Origin: a virus | Reading direction: 5' to 3' (one strand) | DNA length: 50,148 nucleotides | IMG/VR virus record: IMGVR_UViG_3300045954_000022 | Span: 1-50,148 of that record | Shown here: piece by piece, positions 29,878-39,211 of the stretch | Layout of the letters: each line of letters begins with the position of its first letter | Position numbering within the stretch: position 1 is the stretch's first letter | Made by a program: the position numbers and the translations under genes | The notes under the pieces: generated by a model | Database searches by the model: none | What the model saw: the letters and a program-made list of their open reading frames with translations, nothing else | What the model was told of the DNA's origin: nothing

Positions 29878-32800
29878 CCCCCGAGGAGTTCTTCTACTTT
29901 GAGGCCCTGCGTGAGGCGTGGACACCCACCCGGCCGCCGGAGTATGAGCTGGTGCCCGATGTGCAGGGCAATCCGGTTGCGCTGATCATCAACCTGGTGG
30001 TCGGCGTGGCCCTCTCGGCCGTGTCCGCCCTGATCGCACCCAAGCCCCGTGGAGGCGGCCAGGCCAAGGCGCCGCCGCAGCTCCGCACGGCCGACATCAA
30101 CCAGACCACCCGGTTCGCCTCGACCCAGGGGTTCTCCGGGGTGCAGGAGCTGGCCAAGCTGGGCGAGACGGTGCCGCTGGTGTTCACTCACCGCGACCAC
30201 ATTCCGGGCCTGGGCGGTGTGCGGGTGGACAGCAAGCTGGTCTGGAGCCAGATGCTCAGCCAGGGCACCGGGCAGCAGCTCCGGGTGATGGCCGTGTTCG
30301 GGGTGGCACGTATCCCCACAGACCACCGACCGGCCTACGCCGGCTTCGCAATCGGGGACAGCACCCTCAAGAACTACACCCGCGCCAAGATCGCGCTCTA
30401 CTTCCGCGAGAACGGCGGGCGCATCAGTGAATGGGGGCCTGAGCGGTATCTGGAGGGGACGCTCCAGCGGTATCCGGGGCCTGACCCCTTTGCGGTGTTC
30501 GATGACCGCACCAACGTCGATCAGCCCTGGCACTGCGGCACCCGCACCCCAGCTACCCAGACGCAGTTCGGCTGCTACTCGGCTATGCCGAACGGCAGCG
30601 TCTACAAGGTGAACTACGAACTGATTGTGGTGCCCCGCCCGCGCAAGGACGAGGAGGACGACTGGGACTGGGACGTCACTGACGACGCTGATACAAAGCA
30701 GGACAAGGTCTATCGGGGCAAGTTCTCGCACTACGCCGCCATCAAGCGGGCCGCAGGGGAGAGCGGCAACGGCAATCGTGTGACGGTGCGCCCTGGCGAC
30801 ATCGTGGAATATCAGATTCAAGGCGATACGGAGCGAGGCAGTCTGTATAAGCCGTGGGGCGTCGAGGATGTGAACGCCAGCACGATCGACCGGCGCATCT
30901 CGGCAGATGAAGCGATCAAGGTCGGCGACATCTACATGGCCGGTGAAGCCCTGGTGGTGTGTGAGAGGACCGACGATGGCCCGTGGGAGCGGGGGCGCAC
31001 GAAGACGTTCTCGTTCCGTTGCCTGGAAGAGGGCGAAGTTCGTGTGTACGACCCATCGGCACAGCACGACAAGCCGGAGAGCTATTGCTTGCAGCGTGTC
31101 GCCATCGCCACGGTGGCTAACAACCGCGAGTGCGACATCACCGAAATCGGCATCAAGTCCACTGTCTGGCGGCAGATCAACGGGTTCTCCAACGTCAACA
31201 GCCACCCCGGCGGAGATGTGGTCTATAACTACGGCCGGGAGAAGGGTTCAATCACGCTGGGGTCGGTCAACCGCTACCACAAGAGGCTGTCATTCTTTCG
31301 CCTGCAGTATCGGCCCCTTGGGCGTAATACAGATGCAGACATGTGGATCGACATCACGCCCGATGTGTTCTTCATCAAGGGGAACGCGCCAGTCCCCCAA
31401 TACAACTTCCTGCGCGTCACTCACCCGAGAGGCCAGTACGAGTTCCGCTTGAAGCCGATCTCCGGTGGGTGGGTATACCACAAGATGCTCGGCGCCAGGG
31501 CCTACATGCTCCGTGCAGGCAGCCGCCGCCGTTCGGTGGTTCGTAATGGTCTGCTCGTCTCTTTTGAGGCTGAACAAGTAACGCTCAACGGTGAGATGGT
31601 CAGCAATCGCGACTGGCTCATCGGGCGTGAAGCAGACCTGGACAACGACAACCTGCGCGAGAACGATGCGATATGCGACTACAAGGTTTACGACGCAGAA
31701 CGTACCAGCGCCCAGGAAGAGCCTGAGCATGAGATTGTACACATCAACGAGATAGTTGCAGGTTCAGCGGCTCAGTTCGATGACCTGCTTCTGTGCGGGC
31801 TGCGCATAAACAGCACGGTCGAATTCAACCAGTTTGAGCAGCTCAGCGCCTGGTTCTCGCACGGCATGATGTGCGAGCGGCTGATCCGCGACTCGCGTAC
31901 TCCCCTGGCCCCTGGGGTGTTGTGGTCCACCAACAACCTGGCGGAGATCACCTACAACATGCTGGTGAATGCCACCTGGGGTGCAGGCCGTCTGGTGGGG
32001 CCGTTGGCAGTCAGCCGCAGCCGGTTCACAGTGGCCGCCCAGTTCACCGAGGCCAACCGCTTCACCTGGGACGGGATTGTCGATGAGAAGGTAAACCTTC
32101 GCGACTGGATCTTCACGCAGGCCGGCTATAACCTGCTCGATTTCACGATTCTCGGCGGGCAGTTCAGCCTGTACCCCGCCGTCCCATTCAATTCGGACTT
32201 CACAATCGATTTCGGGTGGCGCGTCCAGGAGAAGGCGCTGTTCACCGACGGGAACATCCGCAACCTGAAGGTCACCTGGCTCAGTCCCGAGGAGCGCCAA
32301 CTGTTCCGTGGCGTGTGCCTGTGGCGGCAGGAATTCCCTGACGGATTCGCACAGATTCGGTCGCTATCTGTGCGCCTGTCCGATGCTCAGGGCGGGCGCG
32401 ATGACGACCCAGAAGAGTTGTTCGACATGAGCAACTTCTGCACCAGTCGTGAGCACCCCTTCACCTTCATTCGCTACGCCCTGCGGGTGCGGCAGTTGGT
32501 GGATCACATGGTGGAGTTCGAGACGACGCCCCACGGTTCTCTCGGGCTGGTGCCGGGTGACACCTTCCGGTTGATCTCCTCGGTGGTCCATACCAGCCGG
32601 CTCAACAACGGTTCGATCGACAGCAGCGGCACGATCACCAGCACCACCGATTTCGCGGATGGCACCTACCAGATCCTGTTCTGGGTCAGGGGCACCGTCG
32701 GTGTGCAGGAGGGGGACATGACTGTGCGCGGCGGTGTTGCGCTGGAGGAACAACTACGCGGAACCGTCTTCGCCCTTCGCCAGACATCCGCTACGAGCCG

Positions 32801-32939
32801 CTTCTACAAGGTGGAACGTCAGGACCGCACCAGGGAAGGGTTCGTCCGCATCCTGGCCACCGTGCTGCCGGTGGATTCTGAAGGCCGCCTCGCTACTCTG
32901 CAGTGGCCGGATGATGCGTTCGTGGTGGAGGCCAACTGA
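29799..32939 (+). CDS. Central tail hub / host specificity protein (gpJ-like)
   Basis: About 1046 residues; in-frame GTG starts at 29718 and 29799 make the N-terminus uncertain. LTPEEFFYFEALREAW and a hydrophobic segment VALIINLVVGVALSAVSALI precede TRFASTQGFSGVQELAKLGE and VPLVFTHRD, the pattern of TipJ/hub proteins. Later: ITYNMLVNATWGAG, NLRDWIFTQAGYNLLDF and VTWLSPEERQLFRGVC. The trimeric hub closes the tail and carries receptor functions. Fibre genes follow. Confidence 0.8.
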   Translation: MDPCRLPPTHRALLPTEVQLCDAVGLTPEEFFYFEALREAWTPTRPPEYELVPDVQGNPVALIINLVVGVALSAVSALIAPKPRGGGQAKAPPQLRTADINQTTRFASTQGFSGVQELAKLGETVPLVFTHRDHIPGLGGVRVDSKLVWSQMLSQGTGQQLRVMAVFGVARIPTDHRPAYAGFAIGDSTLKNYTRAKIALYFRENGGRISEWGPERYLEGTLQRYPGPDPFAVFDDRTNVDQPWHCGTRTPATQTQFGCYSAMPNGSVYKVNYELIVVPRPRKDEEDDWDWDVTDDADTKQDKVYRGKFSHYAAIKRAAGESGNGNRVTVRPGDIVEYQIQGDTERGSLYKPWGVEDVNASTIDRRISADEAIKVGDIYMAGEALVVCERTDDGPWERGRTKTFSFRCLEEGEVRVYDPSAQHDKPESYCLQRVAIATVANNRECDITEIGIKSTVWRQINGFSNVNSHPGGDVVYNYGREKGSITLGSVNRYHKRLSFFRLQYRPLGRNTDADMWIDITPDVFFIKGNAPVPQYNFLRVTHPRGQYEFRLKPISGGWVYHKMLGARAYMLRAGSRRRSVVRNGLLVSFEAEQVTLNGEMVSNRDWLIGREADLDNDNLRENDAICDYKVYDAERTSAQEEPEHEIVHINEIVAGSAAQFDDLLLCGLRINSTVEFNQFEQLSAWFSHGMMCERLIRDSRTPLAPGVLWSTNNLAEITYNMLVNATWGAGRLVGPLAVSRSRFTVAAQFTEANRFTWDGIVDEKVNLRDWIFTQAGYNLLDFTILGGQFSLYPAVPFNSDFTIDFGWRVQEKALFTDGNIRNLKVTWLSPEERQLFRGVCLWRQEFPDGFAQIRSLSVRLSDAQGGRDDDPEELFDMSNFCTSREHPFTFIRYALRVRQLVDHMVEFETTPHGSLGLVPGDTFRLISSVVHTSRLNNGSIDSSGTITSTTDFADGTYQILFWVRGTVGVQEGDMTVRGGVALEEQLRGTVFALRQTSATSRFYKVERQDRTREGFVRILATVLPVDSEGRLATLQWPDDAFVVEAN

Positions 32940-33352
32940 TGCCTGAGGCAGTCCCCTTCCCGCCCATCGTCCCCAGCAGCCGGCGGTACATCGCGGGGCA
33001 GTACCCCGAATCGGAATTCCGAGCCCTCAACGGGGTCGTCACCCATCTGCGCTACGGCAACCGGCTCACCGACACCAAGATCGAGGCCACCTTCCAGAAC
33101 ATCCCCGACAGCAGGGCGGCCGAGGTGCTGGCCCTCCACCGGGACACGCTGAAGCGGGGTGATTGGCTCCGGTTCACCCGCTCCGACATGACCGGCGGGG
33201 CCAGCGAGGAACTGCAGGCGTGGCTGCGCGACACCGACGGCAGCGGGCTCCGGTGGCGGTTCGATCGAGGGAACCCGCCTTCCGTAGAGTCGGTGATACC
33301 TGGGCGGTCCACGCTCACCTGCCAATTCGTTGGGGAGCTTGACCCGGTATGA
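32939..33352 (+). CDS. Minor tail protein
   Basis: 137 residues, ATG overlapping the hub stop by one base. Beta-rich with a central helix (SRAAEVLALHRDTLKRGDWL). GC-rich and firmly embedded in the tail operon. No family recognised beyond a tail accessory assignment by position. Confidence 0.5.
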   Translation: MPEAVPFPPIVPSSRRYIAGQYPESEFRALNGVVTHLRYGNRLTDTKIEATFQNIPDSRAAEVLALHRDTLKRGDWLRFTRSDMTGGASEELQAWLRDTDGSGLRWRFDRGNPPSVESVIPGRSTLTCQFVGELDPV

Positions 33353-33753
33353 CGGAGCAGAAGTTCTATAGCGGCAAGGACGGCTGGGTACGCGAGAACG
33401 GCCAGCCGGTGGCACGTGTGCGGGAGTGGCGGTTCAGCTCAAGCGTGGCGGCCCTGCCGATCACCAGCCTGGCGGACTTCGCCGAGGACTACACCGCTGG
33501 CATCAGCTCAGCAGCGGGCAGCATGGTGATCTGGTACTACGCAGATGCCCCCTCATCGATTATCAAGCGAGTGGTACGTACCACGCAAGTTGACGACACC
33601 GCTCGGGTGGCCCTGGAGCTGGGCTGGGGGCCCAACCGGATCCTGGGCACAGCCTTGTTTACGGAGGTGCGCCTCGGCCCCAGCGTGGGTGAGGTGATGT
33701 CGGCCGACTGCCAGTTCGTCTTCTGTGGTCCGCTGAGGGAACTCACGTTGTGA
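33349..33753 (+). CDS. Minor tail protein
   Basis: 134 residues, GKDGWVRENGQPVARVREWR then a beta-rich body (DTARVALELGWGPNRILGTA, FTEVRLGPSVGEV). The start FYSGKDGWVRENGQPVARVREW resembles tail-tube-like beta sandwich domains. Overlaps its neighbours by 4 bases at both ends. Confidence 0.5.
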   Translation: MTEQKFYSGKDGWVRENGQPVARVREWRFSSSVAALPITSLADFAEDYTAGISSAAGSMVIWYYADAPSSIIKRVVRTTQVDDTARVALELGWGPNRILGTALFTEVRLGPSVGEVMSADCQFVFCGPLRELTL

Positions 33754-34787
33754 CGGTCTACTTCGGCGATTCAGGGCATATCGAGCTGAAGCGGGCCTCG
33801 ATCGACACTGTGTTCGCCAGTGTGGTAGACCCCTCTGATGTGAATTCCAGTAGGGCACGGTTCAGCTTCGATTTTCCATCGGAGATGCTGCTGACCGGCG
33901 ACATGCTGGAGATCCGCGCCGATCCCGGCTACAAGCTGGATTTCATCCCGCCTGATGCGTGGATCAGCGGCGAGGTGGAGCCTGACGGCATCTGGTATGT
34001 CAATGTCGATCAGGTCGGTGGCATCCGGCTCTACGACCGGTTCGATGACGCGGTGAACGGTGAGTACGCCGGCCGGGTGGCTCTGGTGGATATCACCGAG
34101 TCCATCCCGATCCAGGTGAAGGTGCGGGACGCTATCCCCCGTTGCGTCGGGCAGATCACCGGCTACGAGATCAGCACCGATCGGGACGCGGTGGATGTGT
34201 CGAGCCTGTCCGATGAGTTCCGCGAGAACTTCAGCGGGATGATCAGCGGCTCTGGCGAGATGCAGGCCAACTTCGACTACCGGCTGGGCATGTGCGACCC
34301 GGCCTATGAGGAGGACATCGACGGCTGGGAGCCCGAAGTGCCCCTATACATGCACCAGCTCCTGATGCGGCAGCAACTGGGCAGCGGCTTTGAGGCCCGG
34401 TTCATGGTGTTGCACCGGGGGCGCGGCTACGACGAGAACGACGAGGTGTGGCTGGAGGCCAAGGGCATCCTCACCAACGCGGCCATCCGGGTAGGCCCCA
34501 CCGAGATCATCCAGTCCTCCTTCCGCTTCGTGCTGACCGGGCCGGCGGCGTGGCGCGTCCGCTCCACCACCCAGTACCTGCTGCAGGAGAGCCGTGATCT
34601 ACTTGCCCTGGAACGTCGCCAGGGTCGCGGCTATCTGGAGCAGGAGCACGACGCTCCACCGCATGAGCCCCCAGGCCAAATGGAGCTGCTCGATCTGGTC
34701 ACCGAGACTGGGGCCTCGCTCGTCACCCACGACGGGGCCATCGTGCAGGCGCGGACCATAATGGGCGGAACCAGGAGCGCCGCCTGA
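33750..34787 (+). CDS. Tail protein with tube-like domains
   Basis: 345 residues. Two beta-rich halves: SSRARFSFDFPSEMLLTGDM, then VDITESIPIQVKVRDAIPRC, then GYEISTDRDAVDVSSLSDEF, a tube-type strand pattern. A helical tail near the C-terminus (QESRDLLALERRQGRGYLEQ) could connect to fibres. Precise role unknown. Confidence 0.5.
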   Translation: MTVYFGDSGHIELKRASIDTVFASVVDPSDVNSSRARFSFDFPSEMLLTGDMLEIRADPGYKLDFIPPDAWISGEVEPDGIWYVNVDQVGGIRLYDRFDDAVNGEYAGRVALVDITESIPIQVKVRDAIPRCVGQITGYEISTDRDAVDVSSLSDEFRENFSGMISGSGEMQANFDYRLGMCDPAYEEDIDGWEPEVPLYMHQLLMRQQLGSGFEARFMVLHRGRGYDENDEVWLEAKGILTNAAIRVGPTEIIQSSFRFVLTGPAAWRVRSTTQYLLQESRDLLALERRQGRGYLEQEHDAPPHEPPGQMELLDLVTETGASLVTHDGAIVQARTIMGGTRSAA

Positions 34788-37180
34788 TGGACCTACGGAT
34801 CAGTGAACTGCCGCCGCTTCTTGGCAGCGATCTGCAGACCATCGACGTGGTTGCAGTTGCCGACATCTCGGCCAGTGAGACGCGAAAACTCACCTCCAAG
34901 GATCTGATCCAGTACGGCGTCGTCCTGATTGACGACGAGACGATCCCCAGCTCCAAGCTGCAGGACGTACAGCACGGCGACCTTGCGCCAGTGGGCGCCG
35001 CTGGACTGTTCCTGGCGGGGCCGTTCGATTCCGGCGGGCGGATCAGTGGTCGCCGCATCGTCCCCACCGATCTGCCCCCGGCCACCACCGAGGCGATCGG
35101 GGCGGTGAGCATCAGCGCCGGCCTGGCTGTGGATGGGAGTGGGTCGTTACGAGTGCGGCCGGCCACCACCACGGCCATCGGCGGCGTGATCATCAACCCG
35201 CTGGGCGGCCTGGAGACAACCGCCGACGGGACGATCCAGCACGTCGGCAACGGCATCCCCACCGGCACCCGATCGGGCATCACCTACGACGAGTGGGGCC
35301 ACATCACCGGGGCCGTGGCGCTGGTGGGGGCCGATCTGCCTGCGGCGACCACCACGGTGATCGGCGCAGTGTCGGTGCCAGGCAGCTCCGGGCTCACGGT
35401 GAGCCCCCTGGGCGTCCTGGGCCATGCCGCCAACATCACCGCCGGCACCCGCAGCGGCATCACGGTGAACGCCACCGGCCACGTCACGGCCATTGATCCG
35501 CTGGCCGGCACCGATCTGCCGATCGCCACCACCAGCACCGTCGGTGCGGTGAAGGTGCCATCCGACGGGCCGCTGACGGTGGACGGGAGCGGGTCGCTGC
35601 GGCACACCTCCACGACGGCCACCACGGGCACCTTCACCAAGGTGACGGTGGACGGGTTTGGTCACGTCACGGTGGGACGTTCCCTGGAGGCGGCCGACAT
35701 CCCCGACCTCGATGCCAGCAAGATCACCACCGGCATCCTGAACCCGGCCCTGCTGGCGGGGCTGCAGATCACGGCGGCCAACCTCTACGACTACTCGATC
35801 GCCTTCATCCAGGAGGCTGAGCCCTCCGCGCCCGACTTCATCGGCCACCTGTGGCTGCAGGAGTCCAGCTCGCAGTTGCGGATGTGGAACGGCAACAGCT
35901 GGATGCCCTGCGGCTTCGGCGCCGTGATGGCCAACAACATCCGCTTCGGTGGCACGTTCAACGCCGCCACGGGTGCCATCGTCAACGTGACGCCGCTCGG
36001 GCGGGAGTCCTCCTTCGCCGCCGGCCAGGCCATCCCGCCGCCCTCCTCGCTGAACGCGGGGATCTACTTCGTCGCTGTGGTGGCTGGCACCGGGGTGGGG
36101 CAGACACCGGGCACCACCTACGACGTGGGCGACTGGATCCTGTCGCTCGACCCGCAGCAGTCCTGGACCCGCGTGGACATGGCGGGGCCTGGCGGGGGCG
36201 GCGGATCCACGAACCTCGACGGCCTCACCGATGTGGCCGTGGTGAACCCCACCGCCGGCCAGGTGTTGGTCTACGACACGCAATCGGCGAGCTGGCGGAA
36301 CGGCACAGCCACCGGCATCCAGCACCTGAGCTTCACCCAGCAGGGCCAGAACCCGACACCAGGCAACGGCGCCGGCCAACTGCCGACGGGCGCCATCGCC
36401 ATCAACCTGAACGCCAACCAGCCGTTCCTGGCGATCCAGGACACGGCCGGCGCCATCCGGCGATTCGGCGTGGCGGTGGGCACCACGGCGCCGAACTCCC
36501 CCAGGGCCGGCGAGCTGTGGCTGGATACCAGCGCCGGGGCGGTGCTGCGCTGCTTCACCGGGTCAGCCTGGAGCACGGGCGGGGCCGTCGACACGGGGGG
36601 TTTCCCCGCCGGCACCCGGATGCTGTTCGTGCAGTCCGACGCTCCACCGGGCTGGGTGCGGGACACCGCCCACAACAACAAGGCGCTCCGCATCGTCAGC
36701 GGCACCGCAGGCTCGGGTGGGTCGTTGGGATTCACCACGGCGTTTGCCGGCCGCACGGTCAGCGGCTCCACCGGGGCCACTACCCTCACCGCTTCGCAGA
36801 TCCCCTCGCACAGCCACACGGTCAACGACCCAGGGCACGGCCATGGCGTCAGTGATCCGGGCCACAGCCACGGCATCGCCGACCCCGGCCATGCCCACAA
36901 CTACACGAAGATCGATGGCGAATACGGCCAGACTCCGACCAGCGGTACGAACCAGGCGGCTCATGTGCGTCGACTGATCGAGAACTGGATCTGGAACGAG
37001 CACCGCTACACCGGCATCAGCGTCAACGGCGCAGGCACCAACATCTCGATCCAGGGCTCCGGCACCGGTATCTCGCTCGGGTCGAGCGGTGGCGGCCAAG
37101 GCCACACGCACAGCATGGCCGACGCCTCGCTCGACATGGCCGTGGCTTACGTTGATGCCATCATCGCGGTGAAGCAGTGA
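34787..37180 (+). CDS. Tail fibre protein with HxH-rich C-terminus
   Basis: 797 residues. The N-terminal part (MDLRISELPPLLGSDLQTID) resembles fibre attachment domains. It is followed by Gly/Thr/Val-rich repeats (PPATTEAIGAVSISAGLAVD-type, three or more), NLDGLTDVAVVNPTAGQVLV, and a C-terminus with FPAGTRMLFVQSDAPPGWVR, QIPSHSHTV and repeated HGHG/HSHG/HAHN. These His pairs are the iron-binding signature of fibre tips in other phages. Receptor binding is the expected role. Strongly GC-rich. Confidence 0.75.
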   Translation: MDLRISELPPLLGSDLQTIDVVAVADISASETRKLTSKDLIQYGVVLIDDETIPSSKLQDVQHGDLAPVGAAGLFLAGPFDSGGRISGRRIVPTDLPPATTEAIGAVSISAGLAVDGSGSLRVRPATTTAIGGVIINPLGGLETTADGTIQHVGNGIPTGTRSGITYDEWGHITGAVALVGADLPAATTTVIGAVSVPGSSGLTVSPLGVLGHAANITAGTRSGITVNATGHVTAIDPLAGTDLPIATTSTVGAVKVPSDGPLTVDGSGSLRHTSTTATTGTFTKVTVDGFGHVTVGRSLEAADIPDLDASKITTGILNPALLAGLQITAANLYDYSIAFIQEAEPSAPDFIGHLWLQESSSQLRMWNGNSWMPCGFGAVMANNIRFGGTFNAATGAIVNVTPLGRESSFAAGQAIPPPSSLNAGIYFVAVVAGTGVGQTPGTTYDVGDWILSLDPQQSWTRVDMAGPGGGGGSTNLDGLTDVAVVNPTAGQVLVYDTQSASWRNGTATGIQHLSFTQQGQNPTPGNGAGQLPTGAIAINLNANQPFLAIQDTAGAIRRFGVAVGTTAPNSPRAGELWLDTSAGAVLRCFTGSAWSTGGAVDTGGFPAGTRMLFVQSDAPPGWVRDTAHNNKALRIVSGTAGSGGSLGFTTAFAGRTVSGSTGATTLTASQIPSHSHTVNDPGHGHGVSDPGHSHGIADPGHAHNYTKIDGEYGQTPTSGTNQAAHVRRLIENWIWNEHRYTGISVNGAGTNISIQGSGTGISLGSSGGGQGHTHSMADASLDMAVAYVDAIIAVKQ

Positions 37181-37491
37181 CCAAGGGCAAGAGCTATGGG
37201 GTCGGTGAGTTCTGTCCCCTGGTGAAGGGTGCCTGCGTTCTGGGCGCCTGTGCGTTCTGGACCGAGGTGCGTGGCACCCACCCGCAGACCGGCGCGGAGA
37301 TCAGCCAACCGGCGTGCGCGGTGGCATGGATCCCGCTGCTGATGATCGACCAGACCCAGCAGATCCGCCACCAGGCTGCCGCAGCTGATCAGGCTCGCAA
37401 CGCTGTGGCCACGATCCAGCTGGCCGATCGCCTGAGCCTCGGGATGTCTGACGACGAACAGAAGGCGGCCCGCGCCTCTGCCGGGTACTGA
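37177..37491 (+). CDS. Small Cys-rich protein
   Basis: 104 residues from GTG at 37177, overlapping the fibre stop. The start has Cys spaced as GEFCPLVKGACVLGACAFWT and another Cys at PACAVAW, then a helical tail. Possibly a metal-binding or disulfide-linked fibre accessory. No family recognised. Confidence 0.5.
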   Translation: MTKGKSYGVGEFCPLVKGACVLGACAFWTEVRGTHPQTGAEISQPACAVAWIPLLMIDQTQQIRHQAAAADQARNAVATIQLADRLSLGMSDDEQKAARASAGY

Positions 37492-37494
37492 TCG

Positions 37495-37740
37495 ATGCCG
37501 AAGCACCATCACTTCACCCCCGAACGCCTCCTGGCCTTGGACTGGGAAGTTGCGGCTGATCTGCATGTCGAGTACAGCCCCACAACGGGAAGCCGCATTG
37601 ATCGCATCACGCCGGGGGAGAGGGCAGATCTGAACGGCTACCACCAGGCAGTTTTCCCAATCGGCAAGGACGAAGTCGGTTATGTCTTGATCCCCGACAC
37701 CGCGCTGGCGATGCTGCGAGCCCTGCCGCCTGACGCCTGA
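37495..37740 (+). CDS. Small unknown protein
   Basis: 81 residues, ATG at 37495 soon after the previous stop and a stop overlapping the next start. MPKHHHFTPERLLALDWEVA and PGERADLNGYHQAVFPIGKD. Could be a fibre assembly factor. No motif recognised. Confidence 0.5.
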   Translation: MPKHHHFTPERLLALDWEVAADLHVEYSPTTGSRIDRITPGERADLNGYHQAVFPIGKDEVGYVLIPDTALAMLRALPPDA

Positions 37741-39185
37741 TGCTCAACAACCGGACCCGCCGGGACGTCATTTTCAACCGGGTTCCCACCAAGGCGGACC
37801 TGGATGCAGGTGACCTGGTGGTGAACGCCGGGGACGGCACGGCCTACACGAAGCTCGTCACCGGCCAGGTGGTGCCGATCGCCGGCCGCTCGATCAGCGG
37901 AGATTCGAGTGGGTCGTCCTTCGAGCTGCCGATCGCCACCGACACGGTGCTCGGCGGCATCAAGGTGGGCGCCAACCTCTCGATCACGGCGGAGGGTGTG
38001 TTGTCGGCGCAGCAGGGCCAGGACGGCTTCGTGCTTCCCCCGGCCACACGTTCCACCCTGGGCGGCGTGATCGTCGGCGCCAGGCTGACGGTGGGTCCGG
38101 ATGGCACCCTGTCGGCGGACGCTCCGGCCCTGCCGATCGCATCGAACACCGTGCTCGGCGGGGTGCGGGTTGGTTCGGGCTTGACCATCGACGGCAGTGG
38201 GCTGCTGTCCGCGAATGCCCAGGGCTACACCCTGCCGCCGGCCACCAATGTCACGCTCGGCGGCATCAAGGTGGGCACCAACCTGACGGTGACGGCAGAC
38301 GGCACCTTGAATGCTGGGCCGTCGGGCTCTGATCGTGTGCTGCGGGCCGGGGACACAATGACCGGCACACTCAACATCGCCAACGCCAACCTGGCAGTAG
38401 TCAATGGCAGAGTGAGTGTCACGGGTACCATGGAACCCGATGTGGTTGTCGGACCCCCTGCCACGCCGACATTTGGATCTTTCTACTACTATGCCAATAC
38501 GGTTGGTGTGCAGAGTAGGGGAACGCTTCACCTGGCCACATCAGCAAACACAAGCGTTGTTATCGCGCCAGATTGGAACGAGATCTACCGATTCAGCCCC
38601 AGCGACGTGTGGTTTGAGAGGAACCTCGTCATACAGAAGGACACCACAGGTACTGCGTTGTTCATCCTGGCGGATCAGGCTGGCATCGCGAACATCGACT
38701 TCTATCAGCGCGATTTCAACCGCCAATGGGGCGCAGTTGGTAGTGCTCTGGGCAGAACCGATCTATGGGGCCGTCAACAGGCGTGGCTTCGCGCTGGCGT
38801 CGAGGATGGCTGGGGCCATGCCGAAATCAACGGGGGGTGGCGAGAATGGGAAGCTATCCGCTTCTCTAGAGGCGGACAGTGGCTGGGATCAATCGACGGT
38901 AATGGCAACTACATCAACAAGGTGTCACGTGTAGAGGCATTGCCTGCGCCTGTAGCAGGGTTAGACGTTGTGCTACAGCTTCACCCGGTAGTACTTGCCT
39001 CAGGGGCTGCAGATGACGTGGAGCGTCCCCCGTCCCTGGGCTTCCTTCCTACTGAACTTCGCCGCGCCGTTCCAGAGGCCGTGAGTGAAGATGAGTCGGG
39101 CTACTGCGCGACCGCGCTGATCCCCGTCCTGGTGAAAGCGATCCAGGAGTTGACGGCCAGGGTCGCCGCTCTGGAGGCCGCTTAG
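37740..39185 (+). CDS. Tail fibre with repeats and chaperone-like C-terminus
   Basis: 481 residues. Four or more copies of a 30-45 residue unit (LPPATRSTLGGVIVGARLTV; LPIASNTVLGGVRVGSGLTI; LPPATNVTLGGIKVGTNLTV). A unique segment with mixed codons (from about 38400) follows. The end, SGYCATALIPVLVKAIQELT then ARVAALEAA, resembles the helical tail of intramolecular chaperone (peptidase S74-like) domains, but the catalytic Ser/Lys dyad is not obvious. Base composition falls at the start of the unique segment. Confidence 0.7.
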   Translation: MLNNRTRRDVIFNRVPTKADLDAGDLVVNAGDGTAYTKLVTGQVVPIAGRSISGDSSGSSFELPIATDTVLGGIKVGANLSITAEGVLSAQQGQDGFVLPPATRSTLGGVIVGARLTVGPDGTLSADAPALPIASNTVLGGVRVGSGLTIDGSGLLSANAQGYTLPPATNVTLGGIKVGTNLTVTADGTLNAGPSGSDRVLRAGDTMTGTLNIANANLAVVNGRVSVTGTMEPDVVVGPPATPTFGSFYYYANTVGVQSRGTLHLATSANTSVVIAPDWNEIYRFSPSDVWFERNLVIQKDTTGTALFILADQAGIANIDFYQRDFNRQWGAVGSALGRTDLWGRQQAWLRAGVEDGWGHAEINGGWREWEAIRFSRGGQWLGSIDGNGNYINKVSRVEALPAPVAGLDVVLQLHPVVLASGAADDVERPPSLGFLPTELRRAVPEAVSEDESGYCATALIPVLVKAIQELTARVAALEAA

Positions 39186-39211
39186 GATGGCGGCAACATG
39201 ACTCCGTAGCC

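Noticed and set aside
29835-31205. 456-codon antisense frame opposite the tail hub gene
   Set aside because: High G+C leaves antisense frames open; the hub frame has recognisable family segments and the antisense product has none.
35147-36379. 410-codon antisense frame opposite the tail fibre (similarly 39182-40255)
   Set aside because: Shadow of repetitive GC-rich fibre coding; composition typical of antisense reading.
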